Positions 8,660 through 17,193 of a stretch of DNA of 64,000 bases are shown piece by piece. The number at the start of each line of letters is the position of its first letter. The first letter of the stretch is position 1. Source of the stretch: Muribaculaceae bacterium (GTDB taxonomy: Bacteria; Bacteroidota; Bacteroidia; Bacteroidales; Muribaculaceae); assembly GCA_017619935.1 (NCBI GenBank), contig JAFZRJ010000019.1, positions 113,719 to 177,718 on the forward strand. The letters run 5' to 3'. The notes below the pieces were generated by a model that was not told the DNA's origin, ran no database searches, and saw only the letters and a program-made list of their open reading frames with translations. The position numbers and the translations under genes were made by a program.

Positions 8660-11092
8660 ATGAAAAAATTAACTTTACTTTTTAGTGTGCTGATGGCTTG
8701 GATTGCCTTCAGTGCGCAGGGCGATCCCGTAAAGGTGGGCAACCTCTATTACGAGATTCTTGACGCAGATGCCAAGACAGCCGAGATTGTCGCACCACCA
8801 AGTGGCACTCCTTATTCTGGCGTGCAGAATGGATGGTTTGCAAAGTCCGTGACCATTGATGGTGAAACCTATACCGTTGAAACCGTGGGCGAAGGTGCCT
8901 TTGAGGGTGCAACATTTAGCCCTTATGCCAACTCATCAGGTGTAGCCACTTTTTATATGATTGCCGTCCCGATGAAAGTGATTAAGAAAGATGCTTTCAA
9001 GGACATAACAGGACGTTCAGATGGCAATATGGGCATTCGTTTCACGACCAATGTGTGTACGGGTAACGTCACGGGGGCATCGATGTTGACCGAAGTGGAA
9101 CCCGGTGCGTTCCGTGGTGCCCACATCCGTGGTTTTGTGGCTACTGGCGGCAGTGGAGGATACAGTCACACTACAGCTTTCTCTAATGGTCCCACTGGAC
9201 TTTATAACACCAACACCAATACCATTATTAGCGCACCGGCCGATATGCGCGCCGATGCCAGCATGGGAAGCAATGGTGGCTATGGCGGCTATGCCACCTC
9301 TGTGACGTTCAACAGTGCTGCTCTGGAAGTGGCCGACTATGCTTTCTGGGGCAACACCCACATTAAGACCATGACCATGAACGAAGGCTTGACCAACATC
9401 GGCAAGCAAGCGTTCTATGGTATGACTGCATTGCAGACTCTCAACATCCCTAGCACGGTGACAACACTGGCTACCGATGCTTTCGAGGGTTGCACGGCTA
9501 TTGCAAATCTCACTTGTAACGTGGCTACTCCTCCTGCAGGCGTGGTCTTTGAGGACGCTGTTTACGAACGCATCCGCGAGAGCGGTAACATCACCGTTCC
9601 TGCTGAGAGCCTCGATGATTATCAGGCCGACCCCAACTGGGGTAAGTTCTGGGCTGTGCCCCCCACCCCCACGAAGTATGCCATCACCATCGATGAGAAT
9701 ATCCAGAACGGCACCTTGGCAGCCGACAAGACCGAGGCCGAGGAAGGCGAGACCGTGACCCTGACCGCCACCCCCTCCGAGGGCTACCAGCTCAAGACCA
9801 TCACCGTCAATGGTGTGAACACCAATGTCGTGGCACCTGTGGACGAGAACAACCAGTTCACCATGCCAGCCGACGATGTAATCGTGACCGCCGAGTTCGA
9901 GGAGATTCCTCCCACGGCGTACTCCGTCACCATTGACGACGGCATCCAAAATGGCAACGTGGAAGCCGACCTGGCTGTGGCCTATGAAGGTCAGACCGTG
10001 ACCCTGACTGCCACTCCCGCTGAGGGATATCAGCTCAAGAGCATCACCGTCACTCCCGAAACTCTTGAACTTTTGGTGGAAGTCAATGACAACTCGTTCA
10101 TCATGCCCGCCGACAACGTAATCGTGACCGCCGAGTTCGAGGAGATTCCTCCCACGAAGTATGCCATCACCATCGATGAGAATATCCAGAACGGAACCGT
10201 GACAGCCGACAAGGAAGAGGCCGAGGAAGGCGAGATTGTGACCCTGACCGTCACTCCAGCCGAGGGATACCAGCTCGAGAACATCACCGTCACTCCCGAG
10301 ACGCTCGACCTCGAAGTGATTGTGGATGAGAACTACCAGTTCACCATGCCGGCCGACAACGTGACCGTGAGCGCTACCTTCTCGTTGATTCCTCCCACGA
10401 TGTACACCATCACCATCGATGAGAATATTGAGAACGGTACCGTCACAGCCGACAAGGCCGAGGCTGAGGAAGGCGAGATTGTGACCCTGACCGTCACTCC
10501 AGCCGAGGGATACCAGCTCGAGAACATCACCGTCACTCCTGAGACGCTCGACCTCGAAGTGATTGTGGATGAGAACTACCAGTTCACCATGCCGGCCGAC
10601 AACGTGACCGTAAGCGCAACCTTCAGCGAGATTCCTCCCGTCATTGTGGAGAACGCCATCACTTTCGAAGCCGAGATTGAGCACGCCACCATCGAAGTGA
10701 GCGTGGAAGGCGAAGCCATCGAGAGCGGCGAACTCGTAGCCGAAGGAACCGAGGTGATCGTTACCGTCACACCTGAGAACGGATACAAGGTGGCCAGCGT
10801 GACCGTTGAGACCGTGGACACCGCCGAGCCCGACGGACCCGCCGGAATGCCCCGCCGTGCCGATGTGAACGTGAATGGCGAAAACAATGTCTACACCTTC
10901 GACATGCCCGGTGAGCCCATCAACATCAACGTGACCATGGAACAGGAAGTCACCACCGGCATTTATGATTTGAACGTCAATGGCAACAAGGGCGTGAAAT
11001 ATGTCAACGTCATGGGTCAGGTAAGCGACCGTCCGTTCAACGGCGTGAACATCGTCATCGACGGCGACAAGACCTACAAGGTGATCAAATAA
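8660..11092 (+). CDS. Secreted LRR / InlB-B-type repeat protein with T9SS sorting tail
   Basis: An 810-residue protein. After the signal peptide (MKKLTLLFSVLMAWIAFSAQG) residues about 25-330 are LRR_5-like (VADYAFWGN, LTNIGKQAFYGM, LNIPSTVTTLATDAFEGC). Residues about 340-730 hold five tandem repeats of about 81 residues of the divergent InlB B-repeat type, each with the pattern ITIDENIQNG, EGETVTLTATP, EGYQLK and FTMPADNV. The last 45 residues (GVKYVNVMGQVSDRPFNGVN, then VIK) form a T9SS type A sorting tail. Expected role: surface adhesin exported by T9SS. Repeats 3 and 4 are nearly identical in DNA. No dockerin is present. Confidence 0.9.
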   Translation: MKKLTLLFSVLMAWIAFSAQGDPVKVGNLYYEILDADAKTAEIVAPPSGTPYSGVQNGWFAKSVTIDGETYTVETVGEGAFEGATFSPYANSSGVATFYMIAVPMKVIKKDAFKDITGRSDGNMGIRFTTNVCTGNVTGASMLTEVEPGAFRGAHIRGFVATGGSGGYSHTTAFSNGPTGLYNTNTNTIISAPADMRADASMGSNGGYGGYATSVTFNSAALEVADYAFWGNTHIKTMTMNEGLTNIGKQAFYGMTALQTLNIPSTVTTLATDAFEGCTAIANLTCNVATPPAGVVFEDAVYERIRESGNITVPAESLDDYQADPNWGKFWAVPPTPTKYAITIDENIQNGTLAADKTEAEEGETVTLTATPSEGYQLKTITVNGVNTNVVAPVDENNQFTMPADDVIVTAEFEEIPPTAYSVTIDDGIQNGNVEADLAVAYEGQTVTLTATPAEGYQLKSITVTPETLELLVEVNDNSFIMPADNVIVTAEFEEIPPTKYAITIDENIQNGTVTADKEEAEEGEIVTLTVTPAEGYQLENITVTPETLDLEVIVDENYQFTMPADNVTVSATFSLIPPTMYTITIDENIENGTVTADKAEAEEGEIVTLTVTPAEGYQLENITVTPETLDLEVIVDENYQFTMPADNVTVSATFSEIPPVIVENAITFEAEIEHATIEVSVEGEAIESGELVAEGTEVIVTVTPENGYKVASVTVETVDTAEPDGPAGMPRRADVNVNGENNVYTFDMPGEPININVTMEQEVTTGIYDLNVNGNKGVKYVNVMGQVSDRPFNGVNIVIDGDKTYKVIK

Positions 11093-11136
11093 GCCTCTGA
11101 CTGAAAACCACAATCAAGGCTGAGCCTTAAACCACA

Positions 11137-11170
11137 AGTGGCGCGACCCTCGCATGAGAGCCGCGCCACT
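11137..11170 (+). terminator. Hairpin after the InlB-repeat gene
   Basis: AGTGGCGCG (11137-11145) pairs perfectly with CGCGCCACT (11162-11170) around a 16-base interior that itself can pair CTC with GAG. It lies 45 bases after the stop codon. There is no T-run after it, so it may end transcripts or simply be a repeat. A closely related palindrome occurs at 24544-24575. Confidence 0.5.
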
Positions 11171-11190
11171 GCTGTAATAGTGCTGAAAGC

Positions 11191-11280
11191 ACTTATTCTC
11201 ACCTCTTTTTTGCGTCTCAACTCCGGCGATGAAAGGCATTGAAGATGCCCAGCGGGTCGAAGACCCTGCATCGTGTTAAA
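11191..11280. repeat. 90-base direct repeat, left copy flanking RAYT gene 1
   Basis: The stretch starting ACTTATTCTCACCTC and ending CATCGTGTTAAA recurs almost unchanged at 12239-12327, on the other side of the transposase gene. The copies differ by a handful of substitutions and one single-base gap. A shorter related copy (GCGGGTCGAAGGCCCAGCAT) lies around 12002-12021. Confidence 0.85.
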
Positions 11281-11368
11281 GACCATGCGAGAGGGCCGAA
11301 GGTCCTCGCTGCTTGGTCCATAGCGACGACACTGGACGGTGCGTCGAAGACGAACTTCATGTAACTTC

Positions 11369-11400
11369 CTTGCTTCTTTCGTTTATTATGTGTAATTTTG
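11369..11400 (+). promoter_or_regulatory. Probable promoter of RAYT gene 1
   Basis: CTTG (11369-11372), 20 bases, then TAATTTTG (11393-11400), a full match to the -7 consensus TAnnTTTG. The start codon is 24 bases beyond the box. Confidence 0.6.
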
Positions 11401-11423
11401 CGTAAACAATTCCATTAAGCATT

Positions 11424-11867
11424 ATGAGTGTCACCATTTCATTGTTTCACATCGTTATCAACACTCTTGGACGCAAAATGACCATCCCTGACGAGACCAG
11501 CGAGCACATGTATAAATACATTGCTTCGATTGTCAAAAATAAAGGGTGCAAACTCTTCCGTATAAACGGAATAGGAAATCATATTCACATTCTTGTGGGA
11601 TTGTCTTCAAATATTGCATTGAGCGATATTGTACGCGACATCAAACAAGGGAGCAGTAAATGGGCGAAACAACAGACATATTTCCCAAACTTTAGAGGTT
11701 GGGGCAAGGAGTATGGCGCGTTTTCATGCAGTGTGCGTGACATAGAGTCCATTATTAATTACATCAACAATCAGCGCATTCATCACAGGCAGAATTCTTT
11801 CGAGCAGGAATATCAAGACATGGTTGAGCGTTCTGGGCTTGAATGGAACGACTTACGGCTCACATGA
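11424..11867 (+). CDS. REP-associated IS200-like (Y1) transposase, RAYT 1
   Basis: A 147-residue Y1-type transposase. It shows the HUH metal motif as HIHILVGL (about residue 50), the region VRDIKQGSSKWAKQQ, a WGKEYGAFSCS segment, and the catalytic-tyrosine helix IINYINNQRIHH near residue 115. Such enzymes nick single-stranded hairpin DNA. There is no tnpB next to it and no clean IS200 ends; instead it is surrounded by palindromic repeats, which is the layout of RAYT genes that act on REP sequences. It is more A+T-rich than its neighbours. Whether it moves itself is unknown. Confidence 0.88.
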   Translation: MSVTISLFHIVINTLGRKMTIPDETSEHMYKYIASIVKNKGCKLFRINGIGNHIHILVGLSSNIALSDIVRDIKQGSSKWAKQQTYFPNFRGWGKEYGAFSCSVRDIESIINYINNQRIHHRQNSFEQEYQDMVERSGLEWNDLRLT

Positions 11868-12648
11868 TGAAGTTCCTCTCCGAGGCACCCCCCATACCAA
11901 CGACCAGAGACCAAGCGGCGCACATCTTCGATGTTGCTTGCATGGTCCTTAACATGATAGGCCTCAACGAGGCCATACACGTCTCAACTTCGACGCTGAT
12001 AGCGGGTCGAAGGCCCAGCATCGTGTAATAGTGCTGAAAGCACGACACACCATAGCCCGGGGTGAGCCGTATGGCGTAACCCCGGAGATAAGGATACACA
12101 CTCCATACACGCAAGCCCAGAATGAGGCGGCACAACTTGTGTCGCTCTTTCAGAGCTTCGATTTCTTTGGGTGATATTCTTCCACACTGGGGTTTCGCTA
12201 TCGCTCCACCCCAGACTAAATTGTTCCGTGCTTTCAGCACTTATTCTCACCTCTTTTTTGCGTCTCAACTCCGGCGATGAAAGGCATTGAAAATGCCGGC
12301 GGGTCGAAGACCCGGCATCGTATTAAACGTGAGTTCGATGAAAGCCAGAGGCTGGTTGGCAGTTGGTCCCCCAACTTGGGGAGGGTGGTTGCTAACGTGG
12401 TGATTATCAATAAATAATTTCGCCGGTGGCGATAGTGTGACGGAGGGTTGTTTCTTCACTGTCAAGTCTCCGACTTGTCACTTTGCACACTTATTCTCTT
12501 TCTCAATATGTTGTCTTGTTGGCTGTCACCCTACCTTTTTGCGACTGTTCCCTGAAAGGAATCAATCGACTTCGTGGTTGTTTCCAAACACTTTTACCGG
12601 ATAATACTATTTTTTGGGGGGCCAAAAAAATGAAATTTTGGAGTTATA
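11868..12648. other. Gene-free interval downstream of RAYT 1 packed with palindromes
   Basis: The interval holds hairpins GTGCTGAAAGCAC (12031-12043), GCTCTTTCAGAGC (12144-12156) and GTGCTTTCAGCAC (12228-12240), the pair AGTTGG/CCAACT (12361-12376), and TCGCCGGTGGCGA near 12419-12432. The stretch from about 12052, TAGCCCGGGGTGAGCCGT followed by GGCGTAACCCCGG, recurs after the second RAYT gene. The block TTTCAGAGCTT through GGGGTTTCGCT, about 12149-12200, recurs before that gene. Short open frames in the interval have no recognisable product. Confidence 0.75.
12239..12327. repeat. 90-base direct repeat, right copy flanking RAYT gene 1
   Basis: Partner of 11191-11280. The copy begins inside the palindrome at 12228-12240, just as the left copy begins inside the palindrome at 11180-11192, so each copy is joined to a REP-like hairpin. 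Confidence 0.85.
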
Positions 12649-12680
12649 TTTGCAATATTCAAAAAATATGACTAGTTTTG
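12649..12680 (+). promoter_or_regulatory. Promoter of the starch-binding-like gene at 12763
   Basis: TTTG (12649-12652), exactly 20 bases, then TAGTTTTG (12673-12680), a full match to the Bacteroidetes promoter pattern. The leader to the ATG would be about 75 bases. Confidence 0.75.
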
Positions 12681-12762
12681 TGGCAAAATAGTTTTTTAAT
12701 TCACGTTATTTGGGGTGCTAGCCCCTGATAACAATTGTTTAATTTAATATACTTTATTCATT

Positions 12763-14589
12763 ATGAGAAAGTTATTACTTAGCGTTTTTGCTTTGGCTGT
12801 CGCCATAACAGCGGCAGCAGCTCCTCAGATGTTTGACCGCAAGGCCAGCATCAAGGCGCATGCTTTTGATGGACAGATTGAAAAATCTGCAACAGCTCGT
12901 CCATTCAAGGCTCCCGCCAAGAAAATCAGTACTTATGCTGATATTCCTGGAACGTATGTGTGCTACTATGCTAGTTACTTTGATGATTACAAATCCACTT
13001 ACTGCACGGTAACCATCGAGCAAGGTGAGACCGCCACCGACCTTATCATCAAGGGTTTGTGGGGCTCATGGACAAAGGACTTGAATGCCACGCTTGACAC
13101 TGAAAACGGAACCATTACCATTCCTCGTCAGTCACTTTATGAGTATACAGGTGATGATCCCGCTGACTTCGTTAACGTTAATGATACGGATGCAGCTGTT
13201 ACTGCCACTGTCTATTCTGATGGTATTGTCTTTGACAATCCCTGGGGTGCTTTGATTACTAGTGGCGATAGCGAAGGATACTATTATGTGATTGGCGTAG
13301 GAACCATGTTCTTGGAGCCCAATGCTAAGATGGTTGATACCAAAAATAACGAGACTTTGCTGTATATTGAACAATCTAATGACACAGTTACGATTGGTAA
13401 TTTTGGTGGCATAGGCGTTGATATTTATGCTATTTTGATGGCAGACTCCACATTTACGATTCCATCACAATTTGTGGACTCTTCAACGAATGGTGATTTC
13501 TATACCACAGATATTTCCACCTGGTACTTTGGAGAACCACAATTTGGTAATTTTGGCAGCATTGATGGAGTAGGAACAGAAACCACTCTAACATCTGATC
13601 TTGATGGCTATGGCTGGACAGCTGGAGCAACCACCGGTTATTGGTATGGCCAAATGTCCAATTTTATGATCACACGCCTTGATGAGGATGTGTTTGTTTA
13701 TCCTGTAGCTCCCGCCTTGTATCTGGCTGGCTCAATGACCAACTGGGCAACTGGCAAAGAGGCCATGACCCTGGGTGAGGATGGCAAGTTCTCCATCACT
13801 AAGGAAATGGAAGCCAACGCTGAGTTCAAGTTCATCAACGAGAACGATGAATGGATTGGCGGTGACGCAGAAGGTAATTTCATCGTTCAGAAAGAGCAAG
13901 TGGAGAACGGCACCGAGCTGACTCTGTTGGTTAACGCTGGCAACAACTTCCAGATTCCTGTGGCTGGCACTTGGACGCTCACTGTTGATCCCGAGACCAT
14001 GAAGTTGGTCATCAGCGGTGAATGGAACGAACCCGCTCCCGAACCGGTAGATGTCTATATCCTGGGTGAAGTCAACGATAATGGCTGGGGTCCCAACGTG
14101 GGTCTGCAGATGACCAAGGCTGAAGATGCCAACATCTATACCGCCGATGTCACTATCGACGGCCGCAACGATGGTTACAACTACTTCAGCTTCACCACCA
14201 AGTTGGCCGAAAACGCTGACGACTGGGGAGGCATCGCTTCTTATCGCTATGGTGCTGAGACCAACAACTTCGAGGTAACCGAGGCATTGCTGGGTACTGA
14301 CCTGACAGTGCAAGCCGGTGAAAACGCCTTCAAGATTGCTAAGGGTGACTATAGCCTGAGCCTGAACCTTGATGAGTTGAAGCTCGTTGTTACCAAGAAG
14401 GCCGCTTACAAAGAAGGCGACGTGAATGGTGACGGCAAGGTGGATGTGGCCGACGTGAACTGCGCCATCAACATTATCCTTGAAATCAAGACTCCAGAGG
14501 ATTATGTTGGCAATGCTGACCTTAATGGCGATGGCAAGGTGGATGTGTCCGACGTGAACTTGATCATCAACATCATCTTGGCAAACTAA
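12763..14589 (+). CDS. Secreted protein with SusE/F-like starch-binding modules and dockerin-like C-terminus
   Basis: A 608-residue protein with signal peptide MRKLLLSVFALAVAITAAAA. Residues about 50-305 are an unrecognised beta-rich domain (IPGTYVCYYASYFDDYKST, FLEPNAKMVDT). Residues about 313-425 (YLAGSMTNWATG) and about 428-545 (VYILGEVNDNGWGPNVG, GIASYRYGAE) resemble the repeated outer-membrane starch-binding modules of SusE/SusF. The final 57 residues are a paired calcium-loop dockerin-like module (GDVNGDGKVDVADVN, ADLNGDGKVDVSDVN). It has no lipobox, unlike true SusE/F. It stands alone with its own promoter and terminator. Glycan binding is inferred from module similarity only. Confidence 0.82.
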   Translation: MRKLLLSVFALAVAITAAAAPQMFDRKASIKAHAFDGQIEKSATARPFKAPAKKISTYADIPGTYVCYYASYFDDYKSTYCTVTIEQGETATDLIIKGLWGSWTKDLNATLDTENGTITIPRQSLYEYTGDDPADFVNVNDTDAAVTATVYSDGIVFDNPWGALITSGDSEGYYYVIGVGTMFLEPNAKMVDTKNNETLLYIEQSNDTVTIGNFGGIGVDIYAILMADSTFTIPSQFVDSSTNGDFYTTDISTWYFGEPQFGNFGSIDGVGTETTLTSDLDGYGWTAGATTGYWYGQMSNFMITRLDEDVFVYPVAPALYLAGSMTNWATGKEAMTLGEDGKFSITKEMEANAEFKFINENDEWIGGDAEGNFIVQKEQVENGTELTLLVNAGNNFQIPVAGTWTLTVDPETMKLVISGEWNEPAPEPVDVYILGEVNDNGWGPNVGLQMTKAEDANIYTADVTIDGRNDGYNYFSFTTKLAENADDWGGIASYRYGAETNNFEVTEALLGTDLTVQAGENAFKIAKGDYSLSLNLDELKLVVTKKAAYKEGDVNGDGKVDVADVNCAINIILEIKTPEDYVGNADLNGDGKVDVSDVNLIINIILAN

Positions 14590-14620
14590 TCCACATTTTT
14601 AGAGAATAATAGTCCGTAAG

Positions 14621-14654
14621 AGAGGGATGGGTGACAACACCCACCCCTCTTTTT
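14621..14654 (+). terminator. Rho-independent terminator of the gene at 12763
   Basis: AGAGGGATGGGTG and CACCCACCCCTCT pair with one mismatch across a 4-base loop and run straight into TTTTT at 14650-14654, 32 bases after the stop codon. Confidence 0.85.
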
Positions 14655-14735
14655 ATGAAAATGGTGTGATGTTGTGCCGCTCTTTCAGAGCTTGTTTTTT
14701 ATCTGATGTTTTTTACACCGGGGTTTCGCTGTCGC

Positions 14736-14975
14736 TTCACCCCGGGCTAGTTTGTATCGTGCTTTCAGCACTCCATTCCCGCCTTTGTTTCACCCCGGGC
14801 TAGTTTGTATCGTGCTTTCAGCACTCCATTCCCGCCTTTGTTTCACCCCGGCCTAATTTGTGTCGTGCTTTCAGCACTTCATTTTCGCTGTCGCTTCACC
14901 CTGGGCTAATTTGTATCGTGCTTTCAGCACTCCATTCCCGCTGTCGCTTCACCCAAAGCTGGATTGTGCCGTGCT
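14736..14975. repeat. Tandem array of 53-base REP-like units
   Basis: The anchor TTCACCC recurs at 14736, 14789, 14842, 14895 and 14948, an exact 53-base period. Each of the four full units carries the hairpin GTGCTTTCAGCAC (14759, 14812, 14865, 14918) and most carry CACCCCGG followed by CTAGTTTGT or CTAATTTGT. The fifth unit is degenerate. The array ends about 65 bases before the RAYT 2 start codon. Confidence 0.92.
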
Positions 14976-15039
14976 CTTGCATTGCATAACGTCAATTATT
15001 GGCATTCCAAATTTTTTGATTACTTTTGCAAAAAAACTT

Positions 15040-15495
15040 ATGGCAAGCAGTCTGACAAAGAACTATATTCACATAATTTTTCACAAGCATTCTCATAGTT
15101 CGGATATTCAATCTGGAGATTTAGACCAAGTGTTTGCATATATCAGTGGAATCATTTGGAATCTTAAAGGTACACCAGTTATTGTGGGTGGTGTGCATGA
15201 CCATATACACATTCTTACTACTTTGCCGAAAAACGTCAGTTTGGCTGATTTCGTAAGAACCATTAAGGCAGAGTCAAGCAAATGGATAAAAAGTCAAAGT
15301 TCATTTTATAAAGAGTTCGCTTGGCAGAATGGTTATGGAGCGTTTTCGGTAAGTGCATCTCAGTTAGACATCACCAAACAATATATCAAGACTCAAGCTG
15401 AGCATCATAGGGGGAAAACATTTATAGATGAATACAAAGCATTTCTTGAAGCGTATGATGTTGATTACGATGAAAGATATGCATTTGGCGATTAG
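15040..15495 (+). CDS. REP-associated IS200-like (Y1) transposase, RAYT 2
   Basis: The 151-residue product is read from the ATG at 15040 (MASSLTKNYIHIIFHKHSH). An in-frame upstream extension lies inside the tandem repeats and before the likely promoter, so it is rejected. The HUH motif is HDHIHILTTL (about residue 50), then VRTIKAESSKWIKSQ, WQNGYGAFSVS, and the tyrosine helix ITKQYIKTQAEHH. It shares this order with RAYT 1 but is only distantly similar to it. It is A+T-rich relative to its neighbours and has no tnpB partner. Repeats lie on both sides in opposite orientations. Confidence 0.87.
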   Translation: MASSLTKNYIHIIFHKHSHSSDIQSGDLDQVFAYISGIIWNLKGTPVIVGGVHDHIHILTTLPKNVSLADFVRTIKAESSKWIKSQSSFYKEFAWQNGYGAFSVSASQLDITKQYIKTQAEHHRGKTFIDEYKAFLEAYDVDYDERYAFGD

Positions 15496-15499
15496 CAGT

Positions 15500-15660
15500 G
15501 CGCTGAAAGCGCTATACAAAATAGCCCAGGGTGAGCCGTGAGGCGTAACCCTGGGGGAAAAGTCGACCCCATAAGAAGCAAGCCCTGAAAGGGCGGCACA
15601 ATGTTGGTGTGTGATGTTTTTTCGCCGGTGGGGCTGTTTGGTTATCGCTGGTGGCGATAA
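15500..15660. repeat. REP-like palindromes downstream of RAYT 2
   Basis: Hairpins GCGCTGAAAGCGC (15500-15512) and GCCCTGAAAGGGC (15582-15594) flank a copy of the block TAGCCCAGGGTGAGCCGT followed by GGCGTAACCCTGG, also present downstream of RAYT 1. Further palindromes TTCGCCGGTGGGG and ATCGCTGGTGGCGAT follow. The hairpin orientation is opposite to that of the upstream array. Confidence 0.85.
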
Positions 15661-15672
15661 TGGACGGTGGGG

Positions 15673-17193
15673 TTAGTTCAATAGGATGGCGTTGATGACG
15701 GCGTTGACGTCTTCCACGTCGACTTTGCCATTGAGGTCCACGTCGCATGCGGTGGCGTTGGCGCCCGCATAGCTCAAGTTCAGAATCTGATTCACCAGAA
15801 TGTTGACGTCTTCCACGTCGGTCTTTCCGTCATAATTGACATCGGTGTTTATGACGTCCTCCTGAATCTTGGTGAAGACCGACCATTTAGGGTGTTTGCG
15901 GTAGGCTTGTACACATCCCTTGGGTACATAGAGGACGCAAGTGCTGGTTTCCACACGGCTGAAATGGCTTGACCCCACAAACTCGATCTGGTTGGGGTCC
16001 TTGATGCGGCTGTGAATGGCGGCAAGGCTCACGCATCCGCTGAAGACGGCGCCTTCCATTCTTTTCAGCTCAGAATTCAAGGTAATTTCTTCCAGCTTGT
16101 TGCAACTATAAAAAGCTGAATTCAGCGTTCTGGTGGTTTTGGGCAGGACGACGTTGCGAAAACCACAATATCGGAACGCGTTATAGTCCATACTCTCCAC
16201 ACCCTCGTAGATGATGATGGTGCTCACCTTGTAACAGAAATCAAAAGCATGGTTGGGAATGGTCTTGATGCCATTGCCAATGATGATCTTAGTGGCGTCG
16301 GGGAAGGGTGGGTATCCGTCCAAATTATCGGAAATGAGCTCGGTGACCGTGTTGGGGATGAGGGCGGTTTTAATGCGTGAACATCCTCTGAAGGCCGATA
16401 AATCAATGGTCTTGACGCTGGCAGGGATGACTAGTTCGCTGGCCGTGCAAGCTGCAAAAATAAAAGGCTTGATGGTGGTGATGCCATCGGGGATGTTGAT
16501 GGTGGTGAGCAACTTGTCGTTCAAATACAGGTTTTTGGCCTGCGACAGCGGATTCATGTTGAAGTTGTCAAAATCGCGCATACACCAGAACGCCAAGTCG
16601 TCGATGTAAATTCGTTTCAACGAAACGCAATCGTCGAAAGCGAAGTCCTCGATGGTTTTGACATTCTTGAAGATGTTGATTTGCTCTATGCCGGAGTGGG
16701 CGAAAGCCAAAGCCCTGATGGCCGTCACGCTATTGGGGAGGGTGATTTCTTTGAGATTGGCGCAGTGGAAGAAAACGCCCGATTCTATCGACGTGAGATT
16801 GTTGCCCAGAGTGACTTTTGACAACTTTGGACAGTTGGCAAAAGCTCTTGCGCCGATATAGTTCACGCTGTTGGGTATCGTTATCGTGGTGAGCAAAACG
16901 CAACCTTCGAAGGCGTTGGTGCCAATGGTGAGAAGCGAGGCGGGCAAGGAAACACTTTCAAGAAACTCGGCATCAAGAAAACATTGATTGTCGATCTCGT
17001 TGACAGTATAGGAAACACCCGAATAAGTCACTATTCTCGGAATGGTGACCGTGCCGCTGTAGTTGGGCCATTTTGCCACAACCTTGACCGTCTTGGCTCC
17101 TGTAGCCTCGTAGCTGATACCGTTCACCGTGAAAGCGTTGGCCTGCAGCGCAAACAGGGCGAACAGAATGAAAAGTGAGTAAAAATGTTTCAT
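15673..17193 (-). CDS. Secreted BspA-type leucine-rich-repeat protein with dockerin-like C-terminus
   Basis: A 506-residue protein with signal peptide MKHFYSLFILFALFALQANA. Nearly the whole body (about residues 25-430) is LRR_5 sequence: LTIGTNAFEGCVLLTTITIP, NYIGARAFANCPKL, TIEDFAFDDCVSLKRIYI and a TCVLYVPKGCVQAYRKHPKW cap. The last 57 residues are a dockerin-like pair; its second loop (CDVDLNGKVDVEDVN) has departed from the DxNxDG pattern, so calcium binding there may be weaker. It converges on RAYT 2. No promoter was recognised in the 240-base gap it shares with the malQ operon. Confidence 0.88.
   Translation of the reverse strand: MKHFYSLFILFALFALQANAFTVNGISYEATGAKTVKVVAKWPNYSGTVTIPRIVTYSGVSYTVNEIDNQCFLDAEFLESVSLPASLLTIGTNAFEGCVLLTTITIPNSVNYIGARAFANCPKLSKVTLGNNLTSIESGVFFHCANLKEITLPNSVTAIRALAFAHSGIEQINIFKNVKTIEDFAFDDCVSLKRIYIDDLAFWCMRDFDNFNMNPLSQAKNLYLNDKLLTTINIPDGITTIKPFIFAACTASELVIPASVKTIDLSAFRGCSRIKTALIPNTVTELISDNLDGYPPFPDATKIIIGNGIKTIPNHAFDFCYKVSTIIIYEGVESMDYNAFRYCGFRNVVLPKTTRTLNSAFYSCNKLEEITLNSELKRMEGAVFSGCVSLAAIHSRIKDPNQIEFVGSSHFSRVETSTCVLYVPKGCVQAYRKHPKWSVFTKIQEDVINTDVNYDGKTDVEDVNILVNQILNLSYAGANATACDVDLNGKVDVEDVNAVINAILLN

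Larger units (their letters stand above)
11093..11423. other. Gene-free interval with hairpin and REP-type repeats
   Basis: This 331-base gap holds a 9-bp-stem hairpin at 11137-11170, the palindrome GTGCTGAAAGCAC at 11180-11192, a 90-base direct repeat (11191-11280; partner at 12239-12327), and the probable promoter of the transposase gene at 11369-11400. No convincing open frame is seen. Confidence 0.75.
14590..15039. other. Gene-free interval upstream of RAYT 2: terminator and tandem REP array
   Basis: The interval holds a terminator hairpin (14621-14654), a GCTCTTTCAGAGC palindrome (14679-14691), a tandem array with a 53-base period (14736-14975), and a possible -7 box TACTTTTG (15021-15028). 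An open frame running through the array into the transposase gene is taken as chance extension because it translates the repeats. Confidence 0.75.

Noticed and set aside
9017-11113. A 698-residue open frame on the minus strand opposite the InlB-repeat gene
   Set aside because: It is the mirror of a repeat-rich plus-strand gene that has a signal peptide and recognisable domains. The antisense translation is only glycine/histidine-rich repeats with no start context or signal.
14736-14975. CRISPR-like regular array
   Set aside because: The whole 53-base unit repeats end to end with no unique spacers, and no cas genes are nearby. It is a tandem REP array.
11424-15495. Intact IS200/IS605 insertion sequences
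   Set aside because: No tnpB gene and no discrete element ends are visible. The surrounding repeats are shared between loci and covary, which fits RAYT-REP better.
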